Shown here one piece after another: positions 27,744 to 34,904 of a stretch of DNA of 48,715 nt. Each line of letters begins with the position of its first letter. Positions within the stretch are counted from its first letter, which is position 1. A model generated the notes under the pieces. It made no database searches. It had not been told where the DNA came from and worked only from the letters and a program-made list of their open reading frames with translations. This DNA comes from Mycobacterium asiaticum (GTDB taxonomy: Bacteria; Actinomycetota; Actinomycetes; Mycobacteriales; Mycobacteriaceae). The position numbers and the translations under genes were made by a program. The stretch covers positions 1 to 48,715 of the forward strand of contig NZ_LZLS01000138.1 in NCBI RefSeq assembly GCF_001673365.1, read 5' to 3'.

Positions 27744-27868
27744 CGCGACTGTCTTCCCCGGCGCGCCCGCGCATGAGCTGGGCGGGACAGCGCGGCGGTG
27801 CCGGCGGCCATGGTTGCGGCGGTCGCAGTGAGCAGCGACCGACGGGACAGCAGCCGCGACTGTGCCAT
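27730..27868 (-). pseudogene. Out-of-frame Tat signal peptide of the FAD oxidoreductase
   Basis: From the ATG at 27868 the frame gives a textbook Tat leader: MAQSRLLSRRSLLT (Arg9-Arg10), an Ala-rich hydrophobic segment and a cleavage site PAHA near residue 33. It then runs out of frame and stops after 47 residues. The FAD domain begins in a different frame at 27743 or slightly upstream; 125 bases separate the two first codon positions, so one base is missing or two are extra. The likely site is the GC run at 27757-27772. It could be a real inactivating mutation or a sequencing error in a GC-rich stretch. Confidence 0.75.
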
Positions 27869-27960
27869 GTCAGTGTTCGGCGGGGAGCCGGTCACGGCTA
27901 ATAAGTTAACGGCGATTCCGCGGATTTCAGCGGATTGACACCGGCGTTTCGGACCCTCGG

Positions 27961-27992
27961 AGCTTGGCGAGCTTTGGCGAGCTTTGGCGAGT
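27961..27992. repeat. Three tandem 10-bp repeats
   Basis: GCTTTGGCGA occurs at 27971-27980 and 27981-27990 and a variant (AGCTTGGCGA) at 27961-27970, in the region between the FAD oxidoreductase and the TetR gene. Function unknown. Confidence 0.75.
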
Positions 27993-28056
27993 AGATGCAA
28001 AAGCACCCAGTCGCGGGACGGAATGGGTGCGTTTGCGTCTTCTCGGGCAGAGAAAT

Positions 28057-28076
28057 TATGTATAGCATCATACATA
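28057..28076 (+). promoter_or_regulatory. Palindromic operator and promoter of the TetR gene
   Basis: TATGTAT-AGCATC-ATACATA is a perfect 7-bp inverted repeat with a six-base spacer. TAGCAT at 28063-28068 fits a -10 element (TANNNT), which would place transcription start at about the ATG (28076), giving a leaderless transcript. Repressor bound here would cover the promoter, so autoregulation is likely. Confidence 0.72.
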
Positions 28077-28657
28077 TGCGAACCCCGCGCGAGCGAATGG
28101 TGATGTCGGCCGCCCTATTGATCAGGGAGCGCGGTGCGCATGCCACCGCGATCTCCGACGTGCTGCAACATAGCGGCGCACCGCGAGGATCGGCCTACCA
28201 CTACTTCCCGGGCGGACGGACCCAGCTGCTGTGCGAAGCGATCGACTACGCCGGCGAGCACGTCGCCACCGTGATCACCCAAGCCGAAGACAGCCTCGAA
28301 CTACTGGGCACGTTGATCGAGAAGTACCGCCAGCAGCTGCTCGGCACAGATTTCCGGGCGGGTTGTCCGATCGCGGCCGTCTCGGTGGAAGCGGGCGAAC
28401 CGGACGACCGCGAGCGGATGGCACCGGTAGTCGAACGGGCAGCCGCGGCGTTCGACAACTGGTCGGAGTTGATCGCCCAACGTCTGATCGCTGACGGAAT
28501 CTCGGTGGATCGCGCCAAAGAACTGGCGACACTGGCCCTTACCGCGCTCGAAGGCGCGCTGCTATTGGCCCGGGTGCGGCGCGAGTTGACCCCACTGGAT
28601 GTCGTGCATCGTCAACTGCGCGAGGTGATCGAAAGGAACCTGCCCAATGGCAAATGA
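28076..28657 (+). CDS. TetR family transcriptional regulator (Rv0196 type)
   Basis: This 193-residue protein has an N-terminal TetR HTH (about 1-48): RERMVMSAALLIRERG, ISDVLQHSGAPRGSAYHYFPGG. The C-terminal ligand domain has TALEGALLLARV near the end. The HTH recognition segment is of the YxHF/YHYFPGG subtype (LmrA/YxaF-like). I prefer ATG 28076, which overlaps the palindrome end and fits leaderless transcription; ATG 28058 (MYSIIH) is the alternative. It overlaps the molybdopterin oxidoreductase gene by 11 bases and presumably controls it. Confidence 0.86.
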   Translation: MRTPRERMVMSAALLIRERGAHATAISDVLQHSGAPRGSAYHYFPGGRTQLLCEAIDYAGEHVATVITQAEDSLELLGTLIEKYRQQLLGTDFRAGCPIAAVSVEAGEPDDRERMAPVVERAAAAFDNWSELIAQRLIADGISVDRAKELATLALTALEGALLLARVRRELTPLDVVHRQLREVIERNLPNGK

Positions 28658-30878
28658 GTGGCAGCACACCGCATGCATCCTGTGCGAGTGCAATTGCGGC
28701 ATCGTCGTGCAAGTCGAAGACCGCAAACTGGCGCGCATCCGAGGCGACAAAGAGCACCCGTGGTCGCAGGGCTACACGTGCAATAAGGCGTTGCGGTTGG
28801 ACCATTACCAGAACAACCGCGCGCGCCTGACGTCACCGATGCGCCGCCGCCCGGACGGTACGTTCGAGGAGATCGACTGGGACACCGCGATTGTCGAAAT
28901 AGCCGAAGGCTTCAAGCACATTCGCGACACCTATGGCGGCGACAAGATCTTCTACTACGGCGGCGGGGGGCAGGGCAACCACCTCGGCGGCGCCTACAGT
29001 GGCGCCTTCCTGAAAGCGTTGGGCGCCAAGTACCGGTCAAATGCGTTGGCGCAGGAAAAGACCGGTGAGGCTTGGGTCGATGCGCAGCTGTACGGAAGTC
29101 ATACCCGCGGTGAGTTCGAGCATGCGCAGGTGTCGGTGTTCGTCGGCAAAAACCCTTGGATGTCACAGAGTTTCCCGCGAGCACGGGTGGTGCTCAACGA
29201 GATCGCCAAAGACCCAACGCGATCGATGGTCGTGATCGACCCCGTCCTCACCGATACCGCCAAGATGGCCGACTTCCATCTACGGGTCCAGCCCGGGACC
29301 GACGCTTGGTGCCTGGCCGCGCTGGCAGCCATCCTGGTCCAGGAAAACCTCTGCAACGAAACATTTCTCGCCGAACACGTGCACGGCGTCGAGCCGGTTC
29401 GCGCGCAACTGCGTGATGTTCCCGTCGCGGAGTACGCGCAACGTTGCGGCGTGGACGAGGAGTTGCTGCGCGCGGCGGCACGGCGGATAGCAGGCGCGGA
29501 CAGCGTCGCCGTATTCGAGGACCTCGGCGTTCAGCAGGGTCCGAACAGCACACTGTGTTCCTACCTGAACAAGCTGCTGTGGATCCTCACCGGCAACTTC
29601 GCGAAAAAGGGTGCGCAGCATCTGCATTCGTCGTTCGCGCCGTTGTTCAGCACGGTATCGGGCAAGACGCCGGTCACCGGCGCGCCCATTATCGCGGGAC
29701 TCATTCCGGCCAACGCCGTACCCGAGGAAATCCTGACCGACCACCCGGACCGGTTCCGGGCCATGATCGTCGAGAGCGGCAACCCCGCCCACTCGCTGGC
29801 TGATTCCACGGCCTGCCGCAAGGCATTTCAATCGCTGGAACTCATGGTGGTCGTCGACGTCGCCATGACCGAGACCGCGCGACTCGCCCATTATGTGCTC
29901 CCGGCGGCCTCCCAGTTCGAAAAGCCGGAAGCGACATTCTTCAATTTCGAGTTCCCGCACAACGGTTTTCAGCTGCGTCGCCCGCTGCTGTCGCCGCTGC
30001 CCGGGACCCTGCCGGAGCCGGAAATCTGGGCTCGGCTGGTGCGGGCACTGCAGGTGATCGACGAAGCGGAGCTACGGCCGCTGCGCGAAGCCGCGCAACA
30101 GAGTCGGCAAGCGTTCACCGAGGCGTTTCTCGGAACGGTAGCGGGCAATCCGATCATGTCGAAACTGCTGCCCTATGTGCTTTACGAAACACTCGGGCCC
30201 ACCCTGCCCGACGGGATGGCCGGTGCTGCGGCGGTATGGGGGCTTGCGCAGAAAACTGCGCTGACCTATCCCGATGCCGTGCGGCGGGCCGGCCACGCGG
30301 ACGGCAACGCGCTGTTCGATGCGATCCTCGAGGGGCCGTCGGGCGTCACGTTCACCGTGCACAATTACGAGGACGACTTCGCGCTGATCAGCCACTCCGA
30401 CCACAAGATCGCGCTGGAAATCCCCGAGATGCTGGCTGACCTGAAGGCGCTTGCCGCCACGACGTCTCAGTTGACCACCGCCGAACTGCCGATCGTGCTG
30501 TCGGTGGGGGAACGGCGCGCCTATACCGCCAACGACATCTTCCGCGATCCGTCCTGGCGCAAACGCGACACCGATGGGGCGCTTCGCGTGAGCATCGAAG
30601 ACGCCCAAGCGCTCGGACTTGACCACGGGGGACGGGCCCGGATCATCACAGCGGCCGGTAGTGCGGAAGCGACCGTCGAGATCAACGAGACTATGTTGGC
30701 CGGACATGCCTCGCTGCCCAACGGTTTTGGGTTGGATTACATCGGCGAGGACGGCCGTTCGGTAACCCCGGGGGTGGCGCCCAACTCGCTCACCTCGACG
30801 AACTGGCGTGATGCCTACGCCGGCACGCCGTGGCACAAGCATGTGCCGGCCCGTATCGAAGCTTGCCGGGCCGGGTGA
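28647..30878 (+). CDS. Molybdopterin oxidoreductase (Rv0197 type, formate dehydrogenase-like)
   Basis: This 743-residue member of the DMSO reductase/formate dehydrogenase family has the N-terminal 4Fe-4S motif with Cys10, Cys13, Cys17 and Cys45 (CILCECNC, YTCNK), the molybdopterin domain (about 60-560), and the C-terminal dinucleotide-binding domain (about 620-740). No Tat or other signal is visible, so it should be cytoplasmic. AQEKTGEAW near residue 137 lies where family members often carry the metal-ligand Cys/Sec; no Sec is used. No electron-transfer partner is adjacent. Substrate not evident. It is probably co-transcribed with the TetR gene. Confidence 0.88.
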   Translation: MANEWQHTACILCECNCGIVVQVEDRKLARIRGDKEHPWSQGYTCNKALRLDHYQNNRARLTSPMRRRPDGTFEEIDWDTAIVEIAEGFKHIRDTYGGDKIFYYGGGGQGNHLGGAYSGAFLKALGAKYRSNALAQEKTGEAWVDAQLYGSHTRGEFEHAQVSVFVGKNPWMSQSFPRARVVLNEIAKDPTRSMVVIDPVLTDTAKMADFHLRVQPGTDAWCLAALAAILVQENLCNETFLAEHVHGVEPVRAQLRDVPVAEYAQRCGVDEELLRAAARRIAGADSVAVFEDLGVQQGPNSTLCSYLNKLLWILTGNFAKKGAQHLHSSFAPLFSTVSGKTPVTGAPIIAGLIPANAVPEEILTDHPDRFRAMIVESGNPAHSLADSTACRKAFQSLELMVVVDVAMTETARLAHYVLPAASQFEKPEATFFNFEFPHNGFQLRRPLLSPLPGTLPEPEIWARLVRALQVIDEAELRPLREAAQQSRQAFTEAFLGTVAGNPIMSKLLPYVLYETLGPTLPDGMAGAAAVWGLAQKTALTYPDAVRRAGHADGNALFDAILEGPSGVTFTVHNYEDDFALISHSDHKIALEIPEMLADLKALAATTSQLTTAELPIVLSVGERRAYTANDIFRDPSWRKRDTDGALRVSIEDAQALGLDHGGRARIITAAGSAEATVEINETMLAGHASLPNGFGLDYIGEDGRSVTPGVAPNSLTSTNWRDAYAGTPWHKHVPARIEACRAG

Positions 30879-30890
30879 GGTGCCCTAGCC

Positions 30891-30933
30891 GGTTCGCGAG
30901 TCGACGTCGAGAGTCGACGTCGCGAGTCGAACC
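30891..30933. terminator. Bidirectional terminator-like hairpin between oxidoreductase and zmp1
   Basis: An inner perfect stem of 9 bp (30902-30910 with 30914-30922, loop GAG) is enclosed by an outer 6-bp stem, GGTTCG at 30891-30896 with CGAACC at 30928-30933. The genes on both sides converge here. The same bases also read as direct repeats of GAGTCGACGTCG. Confidence 0.7.
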
Positions 30934-31000
30934 TGGCTGCGACTTGAAGCCCGAATTTTCGCGGTGTGGTTCGGCTCGCGGGGGAGAGAGGGGCGGAGAG

Positions 31001-32986
31001 CTAGTTCCAGATGCGGACGCGGCGTTGGGGTTCCAGGAACAACTGGTCGTCCTCGGAAACCTCGAAAGCCTCGTAGAACGCGTCGACGTTGCGGATCACG
31101 CCGTTGCAGCGGAACTCCGGCGGCGAGTGCGGATCAACCGCCAGCCGCCGGATCGCCTCCGCGTCACGGGATTTCGTCCGCCACACCTGAGCCCAGCCGA
31201 AGAACACCCGCTGCGTACCGGTCAAGCCGTCGATCACGGGTGCGGGCCGGCCGTTCAGCGACAACTGGTAGGCCAGCAGCGCAATCGATAGCCCACCCAA
31301 GTCGCCGATGTTCTCCCCGACGGTGAAGGCGCCGTTCACGTGGTGCCCGTTCTCCAGCCCACGCGGTGTGTATTGCTCGTACTGCTCGATCAACGCCTTG
31401 GTGCGGATGCCGAACTCAGTGCGGTCGTCGTCGGTCCACCAATCCACCAGGTTGCCATCGCCGTCGTACTTGGCACCCTGGTCGTCGAAGCCGTGCCCGA
31501 TCTCGTGCCCGATGACCGCCCCGATACCACCGTAGTTGGCGGCGTCGTCGGCGTCGGCATCGAAGAACGGCGGCTGGAGAATGGCTGCGGGAAAGACGAT
31601 TTCGTTCATCCCCGGGTTGTAGTAGGCGTTGACGGTCTGTGGCGTCATGAACCACTCGTCGCGGTCCACCGGCCCGCCGAGCTTGGCCAGTTCGCGGTCG
31701 TGGTTCACCGCGTACCCGCGCTGGTAGTTGCCGTACAGGTCGTCGCGGTCGACGACCAGCTTCGAGTAGTCCCGCCACGTGACCGGATAGCCGACCTTGG
31801 CGGTGAACTTGTCCAGCTTGGTCAGCGCGCGTTCGCGAGTCTGCGGTGTCATCCAGTCCAGGTCGCTGATGCTGATTCGGTACGCCTCACGCAGGTTGTC
31901 CACCAGCGTGTCGATGCGAGCCTTGGCGTCCGGTGGAAAGTGCTTGCGCACGTACAGCTTTCCGACCGCATCGCCCATCAAGGTCTCCACCAGTGCGACC
32001 GCGCGCTTCCACCGGTCCCGGATCTGCTCGGTGCCGGTGAGCCTGCGGCCGTAGAAGTCGAAGTCCGCCGCGACCAACTCGTCGGTGAGCCAGGGCGACC
32101 GAGCCCGGATCAACCGCCAACGCGCCCAACTCTTCCAGTCCTCCAAGTCCTCGCTGCTCCACAGCGCGGCGAAGGTAGTCAAGTAATCCGGCTGTCGCAC
32201 AACAACTTCCGCGACCTCCGACGGGGTGGTGCCCAAGCCGACGACCCAGTCATCCCAGCCGAAGCCGGCACCCTCGTTCTGCAGTTCGGCGAAGGTGCGC
32301 AGGTTGTAGGTGAGATCGGCGTCGCGGCGCTTGACCACATCCCAGTGCGCAGCGGCCAGTTTGCTTTCCAATGCCAGGATCCGGGCTGCCGTGTCCGCGT
32401 GATCCTCGGCGGCACCGCCGAAAACCAGGCCGAACATCCGGGCGATGTGGCCCGGGTAGGCGGCCAGCACGGCGGCGTGCTGTTCGTCGCGAAAGTAGGA
32501 CTCGTCGGGCAACCCGATACCCGACTGGCTGAAGTGCACCAGGTAGCGGCTGGAGTTCTTGGAGTCGGTGTCGACGTAGAGCCCGAAGCCGCCTCCGACC
32601 CCGGTGCGCTGCAGGGCCCCGACCACCGCCGCCAGCGCGTTGCGGTCGTTGGCACCGTCGATGACGGCGAGTTCGTCGTGCAGCGGTTGCAGGCCGCGTC
32701 GCTCGACGGTGTCCTCGTCGAGGAAGCTGGCGTAGAGGTCTCCGATGCGCTGCTCGTCGGTGCCCGGCGCGGCGCCGGATGCGGCAGCTTCTGCGATCAA
32801 GTCGCGCACCTGCTCCTCGGCGCGGTCGAACAAGGTGCGGAAGGCGCCGTCGGTCGCACGGTCGGCGGGGATGTCGTACTCGGTCAGCCAGCGGCCGTTG
32901 ACGTGGCCGAAAAGGTCGTCCTGCGGGCGCGCGGATGTGTCAACGTAGCTCAGGTCGATCCCCGAGCGGATGGCCTCTACTGTCAC
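31001..32986 (-). CDS. zmp1: Zinc metalloprotease Zmp1 (M13 / neprilysin family)
   Basis: This 661-residue M13 endopeptidase has the zinc site HEIGH at His494, Glu495 and His498, the third ligand motif ENIGDLGG with Glu558, and NAYYNPGMNEIVFPA, the substrate-binding segment. No signal peptide, as in Rv0198c, which is nevertheless found outside the cytoplasm and blocks inflammasome activation and phagosome maturation in macrophages. The GTG start at 32986 gives MTVEAIRSGIDLSYVD. It is divergent from the next gene (42-base gap) and convergent with the molybdopterin enzyme. Confidence 0.95.
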   Translation of the reverse strand: MTVEAIRSGIDLSYVDTSARPQDDLFGHVNGRWLTEYDIPADRATDGAFRTLFDRAEEQVRDLIAEAAASGAAPGTDEQRIGDLYASFLDEDTVERRGLQPLHDELAVIDGANDRNALAAVVGALQRTGVGGGFGLYVDTDSKNSSRYLVHFSQSGIGLPDESYFRDEQHAAVLAAYPGHIARMFGLVFGGAAEDHADTAARILALESKLAAAHWDVVKRRDADLTYNLRTFAELQNEGAGFGWDDWVVGLGTTPSEVAEVVVRQPDYLTTFAALWSSEDLEDWKSWARWRLIRARSPWLTDELVAADFDFYGRRLTGTEQIRDRWKRAVALVETLMGDAVGKLYVRKHFPPDAKARIDTLVDNLREAYRISISDLDWMTPQTRERALTKLDKFTAKVGYPVTWRDYSKLVVDRDDLYGNYQRGYAVNHDRELAKLGGPVDRDEWFMTPQTVNAYYNPGMNEIVFPAAILQPPFFDADADDAANYGGIGAVIGHEIGHGFDDQGAKYDGDGNLVDWWTDDDRTEFGIRTKALIEQYEQYTPRGLENGHHVNGAFTVGENIGDLGGLSIALLAYQLSLNGRPAPVIDGLTGTQRVFFGWAQVWRTKSRDAEAIRRLAVDPHSPPEFRCNGVIRNVDAFYEAFEVSEDDQLFLEPQRRVRIWN

Positions 32987-33028
32987 CCCGCCATCCTTCC
33001 ATCTCTTTTCGGGTGCAACGATCGGGCC

Positions 33029-33694
33029 ATGCCTGACCTGGATAAGGACGCTGAGGACCCGAAAGAGGACCTTAAAGACGCCTCAGACGACGTTTCAGAC
33101 GACCCAGAAGACGACCCAGAAGACGAAGACGACTCGGATGCCGGGATGTTCTCCAACTACGGCATTGCCTCGGCCGTGCTGGGCGTGGTTTCCGTCGTCG
33201 CGCTGGTCCTGGGCGCGCTGATCTGGTTGGGGCATCGCGACGACTCCGCCGAGCGCGTCTACCTGTCCCGCGTCATGCAGACCGCCGCCGACTGGACCGG
33301 CATCCTGATCAACATGAACACCGGCAACATCGACGCAAGTCTGCAGCGCCTGCACGACGGAACCGTCGGGCAGCTCAACACCGACTTCGAAGCTGCCATC
33401 AGCGACTACCGAAAAGTGGTGGAGAAACTGCAGGCCCACAGCACCGGTCAGATCCAGTCGGTGGCCATCGACACCGTGCACCGCGACCTGGACTCCAACC
33501 CGGCAGCCCCGCGTCCGGTCGTGACGACCAAACTGCCGCCGTTCGCCACCCGCACCGACTCGGTGATGCTGGTCGCGACGTCGATCAGCGAGAACGCCGG
33601 AGCCAAGCCGCAGATCGTGCATTGGAGCCTGCGCCTGGACGTCTCCCAGGTGGACGAAAAGCTGTTGATCTCCAAGTTGGAGTCGATCCGATGA
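33029..33694 (+). CDS. Mce-associated-like membrane protein (Rv0199 type)
   Basis: This 221-residue single-pass protein has a very acidic cytoplasmic N-terminus (about 1-38, Asp/Glu-rich), a membrane helix at about 48-70 (VLGVVSVVALVLGALIWLG) and a periplasmic domain like the Mce-associated proteins at the left end of this window (VMQTAADWTGILINMNTGNID, RLHDGTVGQLNTDF; abbreviated motifs). The longer open frame upstream is antisense to zmp1; the ATG at 33029 is the natural start. It overlaps the next gene as ATGA. In mycobacteria such orphaned Mce-associated proteins may stabilise Mce complexes. Confidence 0.86.
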   Translation: MPDLDKDAEDPKEDLKDASDDVSDDPEDDPEDEDDSDAGMFSNYGIASAVLGVVSVVALVLGALIWLGHRDDSAERVYLSRVMQTAADWTGILINMNTGNIDASLQRLHDGTVGQLNTDFEAAISDYRKVVEKLQAHSTGQIQSVAIDTVHRDLDSNPAAPRPVVTTKLPPFATRTDSVMLVATSISENAGAKPQIVHWSLRLDVSQVDEKLLISKLESIR

Positions 33695-34380
33695 GGAACG
33701 CGTGGCGGCTCGCGGTCTTCGACATCCTGGCACCGCTGGCGGCGCTGACCGCGCTGTCGGGCATCGGTGCGGTGTTGGCGTGGCCGCGGTGGTGGGTTGC
33801 GGTCGGTACGGCGCTGGCGTTGCTGATCGTGCAAGGGGTCGCGGTCAACTTCTGGCTGCTGCGCCGGGATGCGGTGACGGTCGGGACCGACGACGACGCA
33901 CCCGGGCTGAGGTTGGCCGTGGCGTTTCTGGCCGCGGCGGCCCTGTGCGCGGCGACGCTGACCGGTTACACGCACTGGACGTCCAAAGACAACGACTTCA
34001 AAAAGGACTCAGCCGCAGTGACCCGCGTCGCGACCGGTCTGGCGGAAGCGGTCGCGTCGTTTTCCCCGACCGCGCCGGCGGCCTCCGTCGACCGGGCAGC
34101 CGGGATGATGGTGCCCGACCGGGCCGGCAAGTTCAAAGAAGAATTCGCCAAATCCACCGCCGAATTGGTGCAGCAGAAGGTGTCCATCGAGGCCGCCACG
34201 CTGGCGGCCGGCGTCGAGGCGATCGGACCGACCGCGGCCAGCGTCGCGGTGATCCTGCGGGTAACCAAGAACGCGCCCGGTCAACCCCCGAGTAAGGGCA
34301 ATCCGGCGTTGCGGGTGACGCTGACCAAAAGCGGCAACGACTGGTTGGTTTCAGACTTCACGCCAATCGGCGCTCGTTAG
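33691..34380 (+). CDS. Membrane protein (Rv0200 type)
   Basis: This 229-residue protein has three predicted helices near the N-terminus (about 8-27, 31-50 and 73-93) and then a periplasmic domain similar in layout to Mce-associated proteins (FKEEFAKSTAELVQQKV, then a C-terminal NDWLVSDFTPIG). The ATG at 33691 overlaps the previous stop. The stop codons of this gene and the convergent Rv0201c-type gene overlap (TTAG at 34377-34380). It probably forms a pair with the preceding protein; function unknown. Confidence 0.84.
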   Translation: MRNAWRLAVFDILAPLAALTALSGIGAVLAWPRWWVAVGTALALLIVQGVAVNFWLLRRDAVTVGTDDDAPGLRLAVAFLAAAALCAATLTGYTHWTSKDNDFKKDSAAVTRVATGLAEAVASFSPTAPAASVDRAAGMMVPDRAGKFKEEFAKSTAELVQQKVSIEAATLAAGVEAIGPTAASVAVILRVTKNAPGQPPSKGNPALRVTLTKSGNDWLVSDFTPIGAR

Positions 34381-34904
34381 TCGGAATTGGGCGATCGCTC
34401 GTTCTTCACCCGGACGAACCGGTCGGAAAGTCTGCGCATCCGGATCATCAGAGCAGCCGACGGACTGACGCTGCCGTCCAGATACGCGGCTAGGTCCTCG
34501 GCGGTCACGCCGATGCGCGACGCGAACTCCAGCTGCGCCAGCCCGGACCGGTCCATGAGGAGCTGCACGTGGCGGGCCACCTCGGCGCGCTCATTGGCCT
34601 CGAGGTGGGTGCGGGCGCGCTCGAGCACCTCCCAGAGCGCCTTGGCGATGCCGGCCGGCCGAGTGCCGCGCAGAATCTCTTCCACCTGGCGCGCGGTACG
34701 CCCGTAGGGGTCGCGCTTCAGCGCGGCTGCGATGCGCTTCCAAGTGTCGATGTCGCCACCCTGCAGCGCCGAGTGAATGGCGGCGGTAGACCAGAATTCG
34801 ACCGGCTGGTCGGTGTCGGGGGGCCGGACCGCGGCGGGTCCCCGGACACGCGCCGGTGCCGGCGACGGGGGCGCGGATCTTCGCTGGTCGGCTGCCAACG
34901 TCAC
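34377..34904 (-). CDS. Conserved hypothetical protein (Rv0201c type), HTH-like
   Basis: This 175-residue soluble protein has a Pro/Ala-rich N-terminus (about 1-35) and a helical middle (HSALQGGDIDTWKRIAAALK, about 43-62). Its C-terminus resembles a lambda-repressor-type HTH (SGLAQLEFASRIGVTAEDLAAYLDG, given here only as its start SGLAQLEFASRIG), so DNA binding is possible. The GTG at 34904 overlaps the mmpL11 stop (GTGA); a longer frame would overlap mmpL11. It is probably co-transcribed with mmpL11. No known function. Confidence 0.8.
   Translation of the reverse strand: MTLAADQRRSAPPSPAPARVRGPAAVRPPDTDQPVEFWSTAAIHSALQGGDIDTWKRIAAALKRDPYGRTARQVEEILRGTRPAGIAKALWEVLERARTHLEANERAEVARHVQLLMDRSGLAQLEFASRIGVTAEDLAAYLDGSVSPSAALMIRMRRLSDRFVRVKNERSPNSD

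Noticed and set aside
31340..33028. N-terminal extension of the Rv0199-type protein
   Set aside because: It is antisense to zmp1; the acidic start at ATG 33029 fits the family length.
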